Below, in pieces: positions 46,375 to 55,543 of a DNA stretch of 64,000 nucleotides. The first letter of the stretch is position 1. Each line of letters opens with the position of its first letter. Origin of the DNA: Pseudomonadota bacterium (GTDB lineage: Bacteria > Pseudomonadota > Gammaproteobacteria > Burkholderiales > Gallionellaceae); assembly GCA_021848465.1 (NCBI GenBank), contig JAJZUP010000002.1, forward strand, positions 1 to 64,000. Direction: 5' to 3'. The notes beneath the pieces are model-generated. The model worked only from the letters and a program-made list of their open reading frames with translations. It did not search any database and was not told where the DNA came from. Both the position numbers and the translations under genes were made by a program.

Positions 46375-49176
46375 TCAGCGTGCCGCCCGCAACTGCGGCG
46401 CGCTTAATGTGCCCGACAGACTCAGGTTGCTGGTGCCGCTACGCCCCTTGAGTTCCGCGCTGAAGCGTCCCGCAATGCTCCCGTCGCCATTCACATCAAA
46501 TGCGCCACGACTGCTCAGGATGCCGGAGGCGATCTGCAAGCGCTGGAAATGGCTGCCTTGCGCGCTGCTCTGGAAATCGCCGCCCAACTCGTCCAGATAG
46601 GTCCGGCCGCCGGCCCCGGTATTGCCTTGACGTGCGGTTTCGATCATGTCGAAGCCCTTGATCTCGCCCTTGCCAACCTTGAAGCGGCCTTCCAGCGTTT
46701 TACTTTCCGACAGCTTGTCGAAACGTGCCGCACTTGCATTCAGGCGCGCATTACCGGACAGCTCGCCGCTCACACCGAATTTCGGGAACAGCTTGTCCAG
46801 CTCGACGCTGCTGGCTTCCATCTCGGCACGCATCGCCCAGCCGCGCTGCCATTCCAGCTTCAGCTTGCCGTTCAGGAAACCGCCATATAGCTGGGCCTTG
46901 AATTCGGGAAAGTTAAGTACGGCAGCGGAGAGCTCACCTTTGGCACTGAAATCTTCGAAATTGACTTCATTGAACAAAGGTACGCCAGTGCCTTTGGCAT
47001 CCAGCTCAACTTGCCAGCGTTCCTCCACCGGATGCAATGCAAGATCGATCTTGCCGTCGGCGCTGAGCAGTTTTACTTGCGCTATTTTCCCCTGCGGATC
47101 GAGATCGACTGCGCCGTTGAATGCGGGCAAGGCCAGATCGCTGCCCACAATCTGCAACTGCTTGATCGTGACACGTTGCACCGGATACGCATTATCGTTG
47201 CCAAGACGCTGTAGCCAGCCTTGCAGCTTATCCAGGCTCTGTCCTGCCAGACTGACATCCTGCAATTCGGCATTGCTGATTTTTTTGACTTGGCCGAACA
47301 GGCTGGCGACATCGAAAGTCAGCACGACCTTGCCGGCCTGTCCTTCATGCGCTTCGCCCACTTGTACCTGCTCCAGTTGCAAGCTGGGTACCGGCAGCGA
47401 ACTCGCGTGCAGTTTCGCAATATGTACCGGCTGGCCAAATTGTGCCGACAGGCGCTGCTCGATTGGGGCAATGTAGCTGTCCAGCGGCATGACGTATGGC
47501 AAGGCAAATACCAGCAACACCGCCACCACGAGCAAACCTGCGGCAATCTTGCCCAATGGCAGCGGTTTACGCCGGACCTTGGCGGATGCCGGCGCTGCGG
47601 GCCTGACCGGCTCGGCAGCTGGCTGGGCCGGGCGTTCCGCTTCCTGTCGTGCCTGTTCCCTGGCACGCTGCTCGGCGGCCGCCCAGGCCTTGGCCTGCTC
47701 AGCCGCCAACTGCTGCGCCTCTTGTGCAGCCTTCGCGGCAGCCGCTTCCGCCGCCGCGAAATTTGGCTGCTTGTCAGTCTTGTCCCCGACGCTGGCCGCC
47801 TGCAATTTTGCGGCCTCCAGTTCGGCCTTGATGCGCACGTTGTCCTGCTCCGCCTTCTGGCGTGCGACCTCAGCCTCCTGTCTGGCCCGGGCTTCAAGTG
47901 TCGCCTTGAGTTCGGCTTCAGCACGCGCCTGAGTTTTTTCCTGCTCCATTTTCTCGCGCAAGGATGCGGCTTCCTGCTGCGCACGCGTCTTTGCTTCAGC
48001 ACGGATTTTTTCAGCCTCCTGTTTGGCCTGCGCCTCAGCTTCGGCCCGGATGCGCTCAGCCTCTTGCTGCGCCTTGATGCGGGATGCCTCCTGCTCTGCC
48101 TGCAAACGGGCCGCTTCTTCTTTCGCACGTGCCTCGGCTTCGGCGCGGATTTTTTCCGCCTCCTGCTTGGCGCGTATTTCGGCTTGCGCCCGGATACGCT
48201 CAGCCTCTTGCTCGGCTTTCTGCCGCGCTGCCTCCTGTTCCGCTTTCAGACGTGCGGCTTCCTGCTCAGCCTTCAGCCGGGCCGCCTCCTGCTCTGCTTT
48301 CAAGCGCGCGGTCTCGGCCTCTTGCTTGATGCGCTGCGCTTCGAGTTCCGCCTTGACGCGCGCAGCCTCCTGTTCGGCTTTCAGCCGCGCGGCCTCGGCC
48401 TGCTCCTTGGCTTGGGCTGCGGCGGCGAGTTCCGCCTGCACACGTGCGGCTTCCTTTTCAGCCAGCTGACGCGCAGCCTCTATTTCGCGTTTGGCCTGCA
48501 ATTCGGCTTCTGCCTTGGCACGCGCCGCCGCCTCTATTTGCCGCTGCGCCTGTGCCTCGGTTTCAGCCTTGGCTTTGGCTGCCGCTTCCAGTTGTTGGCG
48601 CGCCTGTTCGGCGGCCTGCTCCGCGCGCACTCGGGCTGCGGCCTCCTGCCTGGCCTTTGCCTCAGCTTGCTCACGAATGGCAGTTTCCTGCTGGACTCTT
48701 TGTTCGATTTCGGCCTTGCCCTTGGCGGCGGCCTCGGCTGCGAGACGCGCATTCGCCTCCGCCTTGGCCTCGGCGTCCTGGCGCGCCTTTTCCTTGGCCG
48801 CAGCTACGGCCGCCTCAAGCTCAGCGTGTGCCCGCGCGGCCTTGTCGTCGGCTGTCCGCGCCGCTGGAGTTGGGCTGACCAGGCTGGTGAAATCCAATTC
48901 TTCACCCGAATTCATCGCTGCTTGGGCCTTGGGCTTGACGATCTGCACCGTTGCCACTGGCTTGTCTTTATCCTGGATCAGGCCCTCTGCCAGCAACGCC
49001 TCAAGTGTGTCATCAAGAACTGCGCGCAAGCTCGGCGGCGCCCTGCGCGCGACCTCATCCAAAGTGGATTTACCATCAATCAGCAGCAAGGCGCGCTTCA
49101 AATCGCCCGATATGCCAGCCGCCATCATCTCTGCCTTGGCGGTTTTTACAAAAATGATTTTCTTGTCCATTGCCAT
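46375..49176 (-). CDS. TolA-like coiled-coil / AsmA-like fusion protein
   Basis: 933 aa. An N-terminal winged-helix-like domain (about 8-75: GDLKRALLLIDGKSTLDEVA) is followed by about 400 residues of Ala/Glu/Lys-rich coiled coil with near-exact repeats (RLKAEQEAARLKAEQEAA). A membrane helix lies at about 540-562 (KIAAGLLVVAVLLVFALPYV), then a periplasmic AsmA-like lipid-transfer region (PIEQRLSAQFGQPVHIAKL; SASGRF-like strands to the end). The coiled coil would be cytoplasmic, opposite to TolA. AsmA-like proteins help move phospholipids to the outer membrane. Repeat-rich DNA could vary in length between strains. It is convergent with HDOD protein 1, only 2 bases apart. Confidence 0.82.
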   Translation of the reverse strand: MAMDKKIIFVKTAKAEMMAAGISGDLKRALLLIDGKSTLDEVARRAPPSLRAVLDDTLEALLAEGLIQDKDKPVATVQIVKPKAQAAMNSGEELDFTSLVSPTPAARTADDKAARAHAELEAAVAAAKEKARQDAEAKAEANARLAAEAAAKGKAEIEQRVQQETAIREQAEAKARQEAAARVRAEQAAEQARQQLEAAAKAKAETEAQAQRQIEAAARAKAEAELQAKREIEAARQLAEKEAARVQAELAAAAQAKEQAEAARLKAEQEAARVKAELEAQRIKQEAETARLKAEQEAARLKAEQEAARLKAEQEAARQKAEQEAERIRAQAEIRAKQEAEKIRAEAEARAKEEAARLQAEQEASRIKAQQEAERIRAEAEAQAKQEAEKIRAEAKTRAQQEAASLREKMEQEKTQARAEAELKATLEARARQEAEVARQKAEQDNVRIKAELEAAKLQAASVGDKTDKQPNFAAAEAAAAKAAQEAQQLAAEQAKAWAAAEQRAREQARQEAERPAQPAAEPVRPAAPASAKVRRKPLPLGKIAAGLLVVAVLLVFALPYVMPLDSYIAPIEQRLSAQFGQPVHIAKLHASSLPVPSLQLEQVQVGEAHEGQAGKVVLTFDVASLFGQVKKISNAELQDVSLAGQSLDKLQGWLQRLGNDNAYPVQRVTIKQLQIVGSDLALPAFNGAVDLDPQGKIAQVKLLSADGKIDLALHPVEERWQVELDAKGTGVPLFNEVNFEDFSAKGELSAAVLNFPEFKAQLYGGFLNGKLKLEWQRGWAMRAEMEASSVELDKLFPKFGVSGELSGNARLNASAARFDKLSESKTLEGRFKVGKGEIKGFDMIETARQGNTGAGGRTYLDELGGDFQSSAQGSHFQRLQIASGILSSRGAFDVNGDGSIAGRFSAELKGRSGTSNLSLSGTLSAPQLRAAR

Positions 49177-49344
49177 GTTTGACTCAATATATGCCTAAAT
49201 TTCGGCTTGATTTTCTGCAAAACGGCATCTTACCCCTGCCTGTCAGGGGATGACAAATACTCCGGCCCGGCCTCACTACCGACCTGCTTTTTATGATTAC
49301 TTCAGTTAAAATGCCGGAAGTTTAAAAACGAAAACAGGCATATC

Positions 49345-50577
49345 GTGGCACTGATAGTACAAAAATACGGCGGCACGTCCGTCGGCAATCCGGAACGCAT
49401 CAAGAACGTTGCAAAACGCGTCGCAAAATACAAAGCCCAGGGACATCAGGTTGTAGTGGTGGTTTCCGCCATGAGCGGCGAAACCAATCGCCTGATTTCC
49501 CTTGCCAAGGAAATCCAGGCGAATCCCGACCCGCGAGAACTTGATGTCGTCGTTTCAACTGGCGAGCAGGTCACCATCGGCCTGGTTTCCATGGCCTTGA
49601 TCGCAGAGGGGCTGAAAGCCAAGAGCTATACCGGCGCCCAGGTCAAGATCATGACCGATAGTGCCTTCACCAAGGCTCGCATCGTCAGCATCGATGAACA
49701 AAATATCCGCACCGACCTTGCCAACGACTATGTCGTGGTTGTTGCCGGATTCCAGGGCATCGATGAGCAAGGCAATATCACGACGCTGGGACGCGGCGGC
49801 TCGGACACCACGGGCGTTGCCGTTGCTGCGGCCCTGCGTGCTGACGAATGCCAGATTTATACCGATGTGGACGGCGTCTACACCACCGACCCGCGCATGG
49901 TGCCGGAAGCGCGCCGCCTGAAGAGCATCACATTTGAAGAGATGCTGGAAATGGCAAGCTTGGGCTCCAAGGTTTTGCAGATACGCTCGGTTGAATTCGC
50001 CGGCAAGTACAAGGTCAAGTTGCGGGTGCTTTCCAGCTTTGCTGATGAAGGCGAAGGCACGCTGATCACTTTTGAGGAAAACGACAAAATGGAACAGGCA
50101 ATCATTTCAGGAATCGCGTTCAACCGCGATGAGGCAAAAATTACTGTGCGCGGCGTGCCGGACAAGCCCGGCATCGCATACCAGATTCTCGGGCCGGTCA
50201 GCGAAGCCAATATCGATGTCGACATGATCATCCAGAACGTCGGCGTGGATGGCTCGACAGACTTCTCGTTCACCGTTCATCGCAATGAATACACCAAAGC
50301 GATGGACATCCTGAAAACGCAGATACAACCCCATATCGGCGCGCGCGAGGTGGTGGGCGACAACAAGATCGCAAAGGTGTCCGTGGTCGGTGTCGGCATG
50401 CGCTCCCACGTGGGAATCGCCAGCAAGATGTTCCGCACCCTCGCTGAAGAGGGTATCAATATCCAGATGATCTCAACCTCCGAAATCAAGATCTCCGTCG
50501 TTATTGACGAGAAATATCTTGAGCTGGCAGTGCGCATTCTGCACAAGGCCTTCGATCTGGATCAGGAAGACGCATAA
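49345..50577 (+). CDS. lysC: Aspartate kinase
   Basis: 410 aa from a GTG start (49345). Kinase domain: VQKYGGTSVGNPERI, VVVVSAMSGETNRL, GRGGSDTTGVAVAAAL, DVDGVYTTDPRMV; two C-terminal ACT domains carry feedback sites (ITVRGVPDKPGIA; KVSVVGVGMRSHVGIA). It phosphorylates aspartate, the first step to lysine, threonine and methionine. Two tRNA genes follow 45 bases downstream. TTAAAAT about 30 bases before the start may be a -10 element. Confidence 0.96.
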   Translation: MALIVQKYGGTSVGNPERIKNVAKRVAKYKAQGHQVVVVVSAMSGETNRLISLAKEIQANPDPRELDVVVSTGEQVTIGLVSMALIAEGLKAKSYTGAQVKIMTDSAFTKARIVSIDEQNIRTDLANDYVVVVAGFQGIDEQGNITTLGRGGSDTTGVAVAAALRADECQIYTDVDGVYTTDPRMVPEARRLKSITFEEMLEMASLGSKVLQIRSVEFAGKYKVKLRVLSSFADEGEGTLITFEENDKMEQAIISGIAFNRDEAKITVRGVPDKPGIAYQILGPVSEANIDVDMIIQNVGVDGSTDFSFTVHRNEYTKAMDILKTQIQPHIGAREVVGDNKIAKVSVVGVGMRSHVGIASKMFRTLAEEGINIQMISTSEIKISVVIDEKYLELAVRILHKAFDLDQEDA

Positions 50578-50622
50578 AACGTTTGACCTGAAGGCCTCAA
50601 GCCAGTATCATGCGCGGCCTTC

Positions 50623-50716
50623 GGAGAGATGGCCGAGAGGTCGAAGGCACACCCCTGCTAAGGGTGCATACGAGCTTAAACTTGTATCGAGGGTTCGAAT
50701 CCCTCTCTCTCCGCCA
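50623..50716 (+). tRNA. tRNA-Ser (anticodon GCU)
   Basis: Acceptor stem GGAGAGA pairs with TCTCTCC; the anticodon loop CTGCTAA gives GCT. A long variable arm (CATACGAGCTTAAACTTGTAT) marks class II, and the T-loop is GGTTCGAAT. The CCA end is encoded. A T-loop and stem are fully complementary. Confidence 0.97.
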
Positions 50717-50762
50717 GAGATGGCAGAGAAACAAATGCAGTACTGCAGTAAAAGTTAACAAC

Positions 50763-50839
50763 GCGCCCGTAGCTCAGCTGGATAGAGTACTTGGCTACGA
50801 ACCAAGGGGTCAGGAGTTCGAATCTCTTCGGGCGCGCCA
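50763..50839 (+). tRNA. tRNA-Arg (anticodon ACG)
   Basis: Acceptor GCGCCCG pairs with CGGGCGC; D-arm AGCTCAGCTGGATAGAGT; anticodon loop CTACGAA gives ACG, whose A34 is the substrate of TadA, encoded at 35302; T-arm GAGTTCGAATCTC. CCA is encoded. Confidence 0.97.
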
Positions 50840-50845
50840 AATAGC

Positions 50846-50873
50846 AAGGCCTCCAGCGATGGAGGCCTTTTCA
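50846..50873 (+). terminator. Rho-independent terminator after the tRNA pair
   Basis: AAGGCCTCCA-GCGA-TGGAGGCCTT forms a 10-bp stem with tetraloop, followed by TTCATTT. It ends the tRNA transcript seven bases after tRNA-Arg. Confidence 0.88.
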
Positions 50874-51034
50874 TTTGCATGATCTGCCTTCCTGAAAAAG
50901 AAACGGCTTACGCTATGAATCGTAAGCCGCAAAAACTACTATAGGGATACTACAAACTCCTCAGTTGCAAATTCATGCAACCGTACATCAGCCATCCGGG
51001 CTTCAGCTTTCACCGAAGCCCAAATGGCAGTGTC

Positions 51035-51370
51035 TTACTTCAACTCCAGAATGGCTTCAACAATCTTTTCGATCTCAGCCTTGCTTGGCTTGGAAGCGTG
51101 AGGTGGCATTGCCATGCCGCCGGTCACTTTAGTCCAATTGCCCTTGCCGCCCTTGATGACCTTCTCTACCAGCATTTCCTTGGCTCCTTTGTCACCACGG
51201 TACTTGTCAGCGACGTCTTTCCAGGCAGGCCCTACAACTTTCTTCTCTACTGAGTGGCAAGCCAGACAGTCGCCTTTGTATTCCTTTGCCAAAGCGACTG
51301 GATCTGCGGCCCATGCCGATCCGGATGCCAAACCTGCTACTGAAACCAACGCTACAAGTATTGCTTTCAT
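51035..51370 (-). CDS. Small monohaem cytochrome c
   Basis: 111 aa from MKAILVALVSVAG; the track start adds five residues, and GGGAGAG is 6 bases before this ATG. A signal peptide ends ASGSAWA. One haem site CLACH (proximal His) and axial Met in GGMAMPPH define a class I cytochrome c (c551/c552-like). Mature mass is about 10 kDa. It carries electrons in the periplasm, and the reductase and oxidase partners are not in this window. Confidence 0.93.
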   Translation of the reverse strand: MKAILVALVSVAGLASGSAWAADPVALAKEYKGDCLACHSVEKKVVGPAWKDVADKYRGDKGAKEMLVEKVIKGGKGNWTKVTGGMAMPPHASKPSKAEIEKIVEAILELK

Positions 51371-51643
51371 ATCACGCTCTCCCATAAGTTAAATTGAGTT
51401 TAAAGCCTAGAGCAACCAGGCTGTAATATCCTAACTTGTTGAATGCAAAATTTTAGTTAAATTTCGTGAGGTTTGTATTTTTCGTAACACAAATATGCTA
51501 TCCAGCACGACTCACCACCACATGGCACCGCACAAAATCAGTCCCTGCCGAACAGGGGAGTCAGCAACATTAGCCTTACAGTTCGTTTACTCCCTCACGT
51601 AGGCTAAACTGGCTTATGATTCCCCAACCCCAAGGAGTAATTT

Positions 51644-52300
51644 ATGAAAAAAGATTTTTGGCTGGAGCGATGGGAACGTCAGGAAATCGGGTTCCACCAA
51701 GGTGAAGTCAATCCGTATCTGATTAAATATTGGGCAAGGGCCAATCCCGCTCACTCGGGCAAAGTGTTTGTACCGCTTTGCGGGAAAAGCCAGGATCTGA
51801 TATGGCTCCGCAATTATGGGCAGCAGGTATTGGGTGTTGAGTTAAGTCCGCTTGCTGTTGAATCTTTTTTTTCAGAAAACGGTTACTCGCCCATTACAAC
51901 TCGCATTCACAATTTCCAGCAATGCGCAGCCGACGACTTGAAGTTATTGTGTGGCGACTTTTTTGATTTAACCGCTGACATTCTCGAAGACACCGTTGCT
52001 GTGTTTGACCGGGCATCGCTGGTCGCGCTGCCGCCCGAAATGCGTAGCCGCTATGCCAAGCACTTGGTCGAAATTTTACCGCCTTTGGCGAAAATCCTTC
52101 TCATCACTTTTGAATATGACCAAATGCGCATGCCAGGCCCACCCTTTGCCGTCACTCAAGATGAGGTTGACGCGCTATATGGGCAATATGCCGAAATTGA
52201 GTTGCTTGAGTCGATCAGTGTTCTTGAGGACAACCCGCACTTCAAGGCTCGCGGCCTGTCAGCGCTTCACGAAAACATATTCCTGCTGACGCTGAAATAA
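51644..52300 (+). CDS. tpm: Thiopurine S-methyltransferase
   Basis: 218 aa, the normal length for bacterial TPMT. It begins KKDFWLERWERQEIGFHQGE, and the SAM-binding motif is VFVPLCGKSQDLIWL with GVELSPLAVESFF; the substrate region is ITFEYDQMRMPGPPFAVT. AAGGAG precedes the start. Bacterial members methylate thiols and oxidised selenium or tellurium species, so a detoxifying role is likely. Confidence 0.94.
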   Translation: MKKDFWLERWERQEIGFHQGEVNPYLIKYWARANPAHSGKVFVPLCGKSQDLIWLRNYGQQVLGVELSPLAVESFFSENGYSPITTRIHNFQQCAADDLKLLCGDFFDLTADILEDTVAVFDRASLVALPPEMRSRYAKHLVEILPPLAKILLITFEYDQMRMPGPPFAVTQDEVDALYGQYAEIELLESISVLEDNPHFKARGLSALHENIFLLTLK

Positions 52301-52374
52301 TTCCGGAGCATCATTTTTGTCACCCATAATGACGACACTCCACAACCGGACCGGCACTCCCATCAAGGATGGAT

Positions 52375-53265
52375 ATGAACGATTTCATTACCGCCAACAT
52401 TAAAGCTGTCCCCAAGGAAACGATGATTATCATCATCATTGTTGCAGTCGCATGGCTCCTCTCCAGACTCGGAAAGCGACTTATTCTTGTTTTTCGCGAC
52501 TACATGGATGAACACGCGGACTCAGCCGAAGACCGCAGAAGAATCGACACGCTCGCCAGCGTTTTCCATTACATCAAAACAGTCTTGATCTCGATAATCG
52601 CCGGCAGCCTGATCCTGAGCGAGATTGGCGTTTCTATTGCCCCAATCCTGGGGGCCGCAGGCGTAATTGGTCTAGCGGTAGGTTTCGGCGCACAAAGCCT
52701 TGTCAAAGATTATTTCACCGGGTTCTTCTTGTTATTGGAAAACCAGATTCGACACGGTGATGTGATTGAAATTTGCGACAAAGTCGGCACAGTTGAGAAT
52801 GTAACGCTGCGCTATGTTTCTCTCCGTGACAATGAAGGAAACGTGCATTACGTCCCCAATGGGCAAATCAGTATTGTCACCAATAAATCGAGAAGCTATG
52901 CCTACTCATTGATTGATTTTGGAGTAGCGTATCGCGAGGATCTGGAAGAGGTTTACGCGCTTATCCGGGAAGTAAACCATGAGCTGCGCAGCGACCCTGC
53001 CACCGCTAACAAGATTCTTGAAGACATTGAAATTCAGGGCGTACAGGATTGGGCGGAATCCGCAGTAACCATCAGATGCCGAATTAAAACTGTTGCACTT
53101 GAACAATGGAACATCCGACGCGCCTTTCTTGGCAAACTGAAAGTCATCTTCGATAAAAATAATATCGAAATCCCGTTCCCCCATCTCACGTTGTATGCTG
53201 GACAAGACAAACATGGAAACAGCCCTGCGTTTCGCGTTATCCGGCAGGATGCGCCAACCGCATAA
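52375..53265 (+). CDS. Small-conductance mechanosensitive channel (MscS family)
   Basis: 296 aa; ATG at 52375 is chosen because AAGG lies 6 bases upstream (the track start at 52369 overlaps it). Two to three membrane helices: about 10-35 (IIIIIVAVAWLLSRLG), 55-80, and the pore helix AAGVIGLAVGFGAQSLVKDY (TM3), then the beta domain FFLLLENQIRHGDVIE and a C-terminal alpha/beta vestibule. It opens under membrane tension to release solutes after osmotic downshift. Confidence 0.93.
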   Translation: MNDFITANIKAVPKETMIIIIIVAVAWLLSRLGKRLILVFRDYMDEHADSAEDRRRIDTLASVFHYIKTVLISIIAGSLILSEIGVSIAPILGAAGVIGLAVGFGAQSLVKDYFTGFFLLLENQIRHGDVIEICDKVGTVENVTLRYVSLRDNEGNVHYVPNGQISIVTNKSRSYAYSLIDFGVAYREDLEEVYALIREVNHELRSDPATANKILEDIEIQGVQDWAESAVTIRCRIKTVALEQWNIRRAFLGKLKVIFDKNNIEIPFPHLTLYAGQDKHGNSPAFRVIRQDAPTA

Positions 53266-53525
53266 GTTATCACGCCCGTAATCCTCTGCAGTTTTACATC
53301 CCCGCCACAAATCCCCTCCCCGCGCCCTATATCCTGCACGCAATATATAGAACCTATTGCATATTGACAGTCGCGCCCCCAAGGTTACAGTAACGAATCC
53401 GCATCTCATTATTTATTAACAGCTTTTTGACGCAACTTCCTGATCAAAAAATCAGCAAAATAAAAAATAGAAAGAGCATGTGGCACACAGGTTGGCTTTT
53501 CATACGGAAGTACAAAGGGGCAAAA

Positions 53526-54431
53526 ATGAGCGTAAGAGCGGCAATCAGCCAAGCTGTCAGATCGTCAGAAGCCGAGACAATCATTGAAACCCAGGTCCAC
53601 AATATCATTCTGGAAATCCTGGATGAGCTGCGCAATGACCGTTTGCAGTTACCCGAGTTACCGGCTCTTGCCCGTGCAATTCATAACACCGTTTTCAGCT
53701 CTGATCCGTCTCGAAACATGCTCGAGAAAACCATCGCTTTGGACGCTACCACTTCACAGGTTGTGATAAAGGCCGCAAATATCGCAGCGTATTCGAATGG
53801 AAAACAGATTTGCAACCTGCATGACGCGATACAAAGCCTAGCCCCAAGAATGGTCTACAACATCGTTCTATGCTCAACGATGTCAAGCTTTTTCCAAGCA
53901 CGCAGCCCCCTTATCAACCTAAAAATGAAAGCCCTATGGGCGCACTGCCAGAAAATCGCAGTATACGGTTATGTGTTAGCGGCACGGAAAAAGTCCCTGA
54001 ATACGGATGAGGCTTTGCTGGCCGGGTTAGTCCACGAAATTGGTTCCTTGCCGTTGTTCCATTACATTGACCAGAACCATCCGCAAATCAGCGAACATGC
54101 GCTGGACCGACTGACTGGCACTTACTCTGCCCCCATCGGCTTTCGGGTTTTGCAAAACTGGAAATTTCCGGAACCGCTAATCGACGTGGTATCGGAGCAG
54201 TTAAATATGAACTTCAGGCCCAAATCTGCTTCGCCCGATTATATTGACGTCATCTCAATTGCGAAATTACAGGCGCAAACCATTGGAAAAAAATTGGCCT
54301 GGAGAAATATCGCGGCCGCAGAGCGTTTGGGACATTATCCGGGCGATTGCAGTCGCTTCCATGAGACCTACGCAGAAAAACTGCAGATGATCGCCAACAT
54401 GTTCGGCATGCCCCACCCCGCTGCCGCTTAA
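53526..54431 (+). CDS. HDOD-domain protein 2
   Basis: 301 aa from MSVRAAISQAV with AAAGGGG upstream; the track start adds 33 residues lacking a site. The HDOD core matches the protein at 45404 in layout: LPELPALARAIHN, DATTSQVVIKAANIAAYS, NLHDAIQSLAPRMVYNIVL, ALWAHCQKIAVYGYVLAARKKSL. Residues needed for HD phosphohydrolase activity are absent, as in the family. Probably a signalling scaffold. Confidence 0.88.
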   Translation: MSVRAAISQAVRSSEAETIIETQVHNIILEILDELRNDRLQLPELPALARAIHNTVFSSDPSRNMLEKTIALDATTSQVVIKAANIAAYSNGKQICNLHDAIQSLAPRMVYNIVLCSTMSSFFQARSPLINLKMKALWAHCQKIAVYGYVLAARKKSLNTDEALLAGLVHEIGSLPLFHYIDQNHPQISEHALDRLTGTYSAPIGFRVLQNWKFPEPLIDVVSEQLNMNFRPKSASPDYIDVISIAKLQAQTIGKKLAWRNIAAAERLGHYPGDCSRFHETYAEKLQMIANMFGMPHPAAA

Positions 54432-54494
54432 ACACCGACGCATCGGCCGTCCACCTGCACCCCTTCGGGATGTGCCGTTACAAACGGCCTCATA

Positions 54495-54821
54495 TCAGGC
54501 CTGCCACACACCAAAGCCGGCGCTGCGTAAATCGATGCCGATCTCGATTTCCCGGACACATGCCTCATCGTAAGACATCGGGTTAAATCCTTCGTACAAA
54601 TCTGGAAGCAAATGCAGCCCATAGTCCCGAACGTAACGATTGGACTGAATGCCGGCCTTATGTTTGTCAAACCGAACATCCGGATCGAGTCCGGTCATGC
54701 CGACATAAACGCAGGGCTTGCCTTGAATATAGTCGGGATTACATTTCCTGAATTTGCCTTCGTGCAGAACATCGCGGGATAACTCAATAACATAAACATG
54801 ATAATGTTTACGCTTCGGCAT
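54495..54821 (-). CDS. GIY-YIG-like small protein
   Basis: 108 aa from MPKRKHYHVYVIEL; the longer track ORF runs back into the HU gene on the opposite phase and is rejected. The two strand motifs VYVIEL and PCVYVGMTG with RFDKHKAG are a degenerate GIY-YIG nuclease pattern (the first GIY is VYV-like). It ends SAGFGVWQA. It has no DNA-binding extension. It lies 55 bases downstream of HU and is transcribed in the same direction. Confidence 0.6.
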   Translation of the reverse strand: MPKRKHYHVYVIELSRDVLHEGKFRKCNPDYIQGKPCVYVGMTGLDPDVRFDKHKAGIQSNRYVRDYGLHLLPDLYEGFNPMSYDEACVREIEIGIDLRSAGFGVWQA

Positions 54822-54876
54822 GACGAAAAAATCTGGAAGAAAGGGCAACTGTCGCTTGGCAGTTGCCCATGGAGAC

Positions 54877-55161
54877 TTACTTCTTGGTGCCGTTGACGGC
54901 CCCTTTAAGCGCAGCTCCTGCCTTGAAGGCCGGTTGCTTGCTCGCCTTGATCTTGATTTCGGCACCGGTTTGCGGGTTACGGCCAGTACGTGCAGCACGT
55001 TTGCGAACCTCAAAAGTGCCAAAGCCGACCAATGCCAACTTATCCCCTTTTTTCAGCGTATTGGTTACGACATCAATGAAAGCGGAAATTGCGCGATCAG
55101 CGTCTGCCTTGCTTCCCCCTGTCTTCTTGGACAGAGCATCAATCAGTTCCTTACGGTTCAT
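54877..55161 (-). CDS. HU-family DNA-binding protein
   Basis: 94 aa, typical length. [28 protein letters not shown] is the dimer helices and [20 protein letters not shown] is the Pro-tipped DNA-bending arm. An extra tail [14 protein letters not shown] is a little longer than E. coli HU. Nucleoid-associated, bends DNA for replication and recombination. Normal for the position. Confidence 0.94.
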   Translation of the reverse strand: MNRKELIDALSKKTGGSKADADRAISAFIDVVTNTLKKGDKLALVGFGTFEVRKRAARTGRNPQTGAEIKIKASKQPAFKAGAALKGAVNGTKK

Positions 55162-55314
55162 CTGGTAAATCTCCCTGAGCGTTGTTATTTAAGTACTGCG
55201 GCGAGCATTTTATTCGTCAAAGCGATACTGGCAATAGCCCGGATTAGCTAATGTTGTTTATTTCATACACCGATATAAATAAAACGCTGCTTTGCATCAT
55301 TTTTCACATTTTTT

Positions 55315-55469
55315 TAAATTTTGTGGAACTTATTACGGAATACCCAATCAAATCCCTCGAGTAATGCAATTAGCTCCATATCTCTTCCTCCCTGGAGATA
55401 TGTTCGGGTCTTAACCTCCCCTTTGTTAAGACCTTATTTTCCCCCGGCGCAAGTCGGGGGTTCTTTTTT
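55315..55469 (+). ncRNA. Candidate small RNA with CU-rich loops and own terminator
   Basis: Three perfect hairpins follow each other on the plus strand with no coding gene upstream on that strand. Hairpin 1 is CATATCTC/GAGATATG with loop TTCCTCCCTG (55377-55402); hairpin 2 is GGTCTTAAC/GTTAAGACC with loop CTCCCCTTT (55407-55433). Hairpin 3 is CCCCCG/CGGGGG followed by TTCTTTTTT (55441-55469), a strong terminator only in this orientation. Loops rich in CCUCC could pair with ribosome-binding sites, as in CcsR-type regulatory RNAs. A possible promoter is TTGCAT-17-TAAATT (55292-55320), so a product of about 150 nt is expected. Its 5' end is a guess. Confidence 0.6.
55441..55469 (+). terminator. 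Terminator of the candidate small RNA
   Basis: CCCCCG-GCGCAAGT-CGGGGG with TTCTTTTTT directly after. On the minus strand the T-run would precede rather than follow the stem, so it does not serve the ATPase operon. Confidence 0.85.
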
Positions 55470-55543
55470 CCAGATTCACAGCGTGATTTTGCCCGGCAAG
55501 CTGCTGTGCCACCACGACACAGGGAACTCCTGCCGCGATACTG

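Noticed and set aside
55441-55469. Terminator of the N-ATPase operon
   Set aside because: The T-run is on the plus-strand side only; it would not terminate the minus-strand operon.
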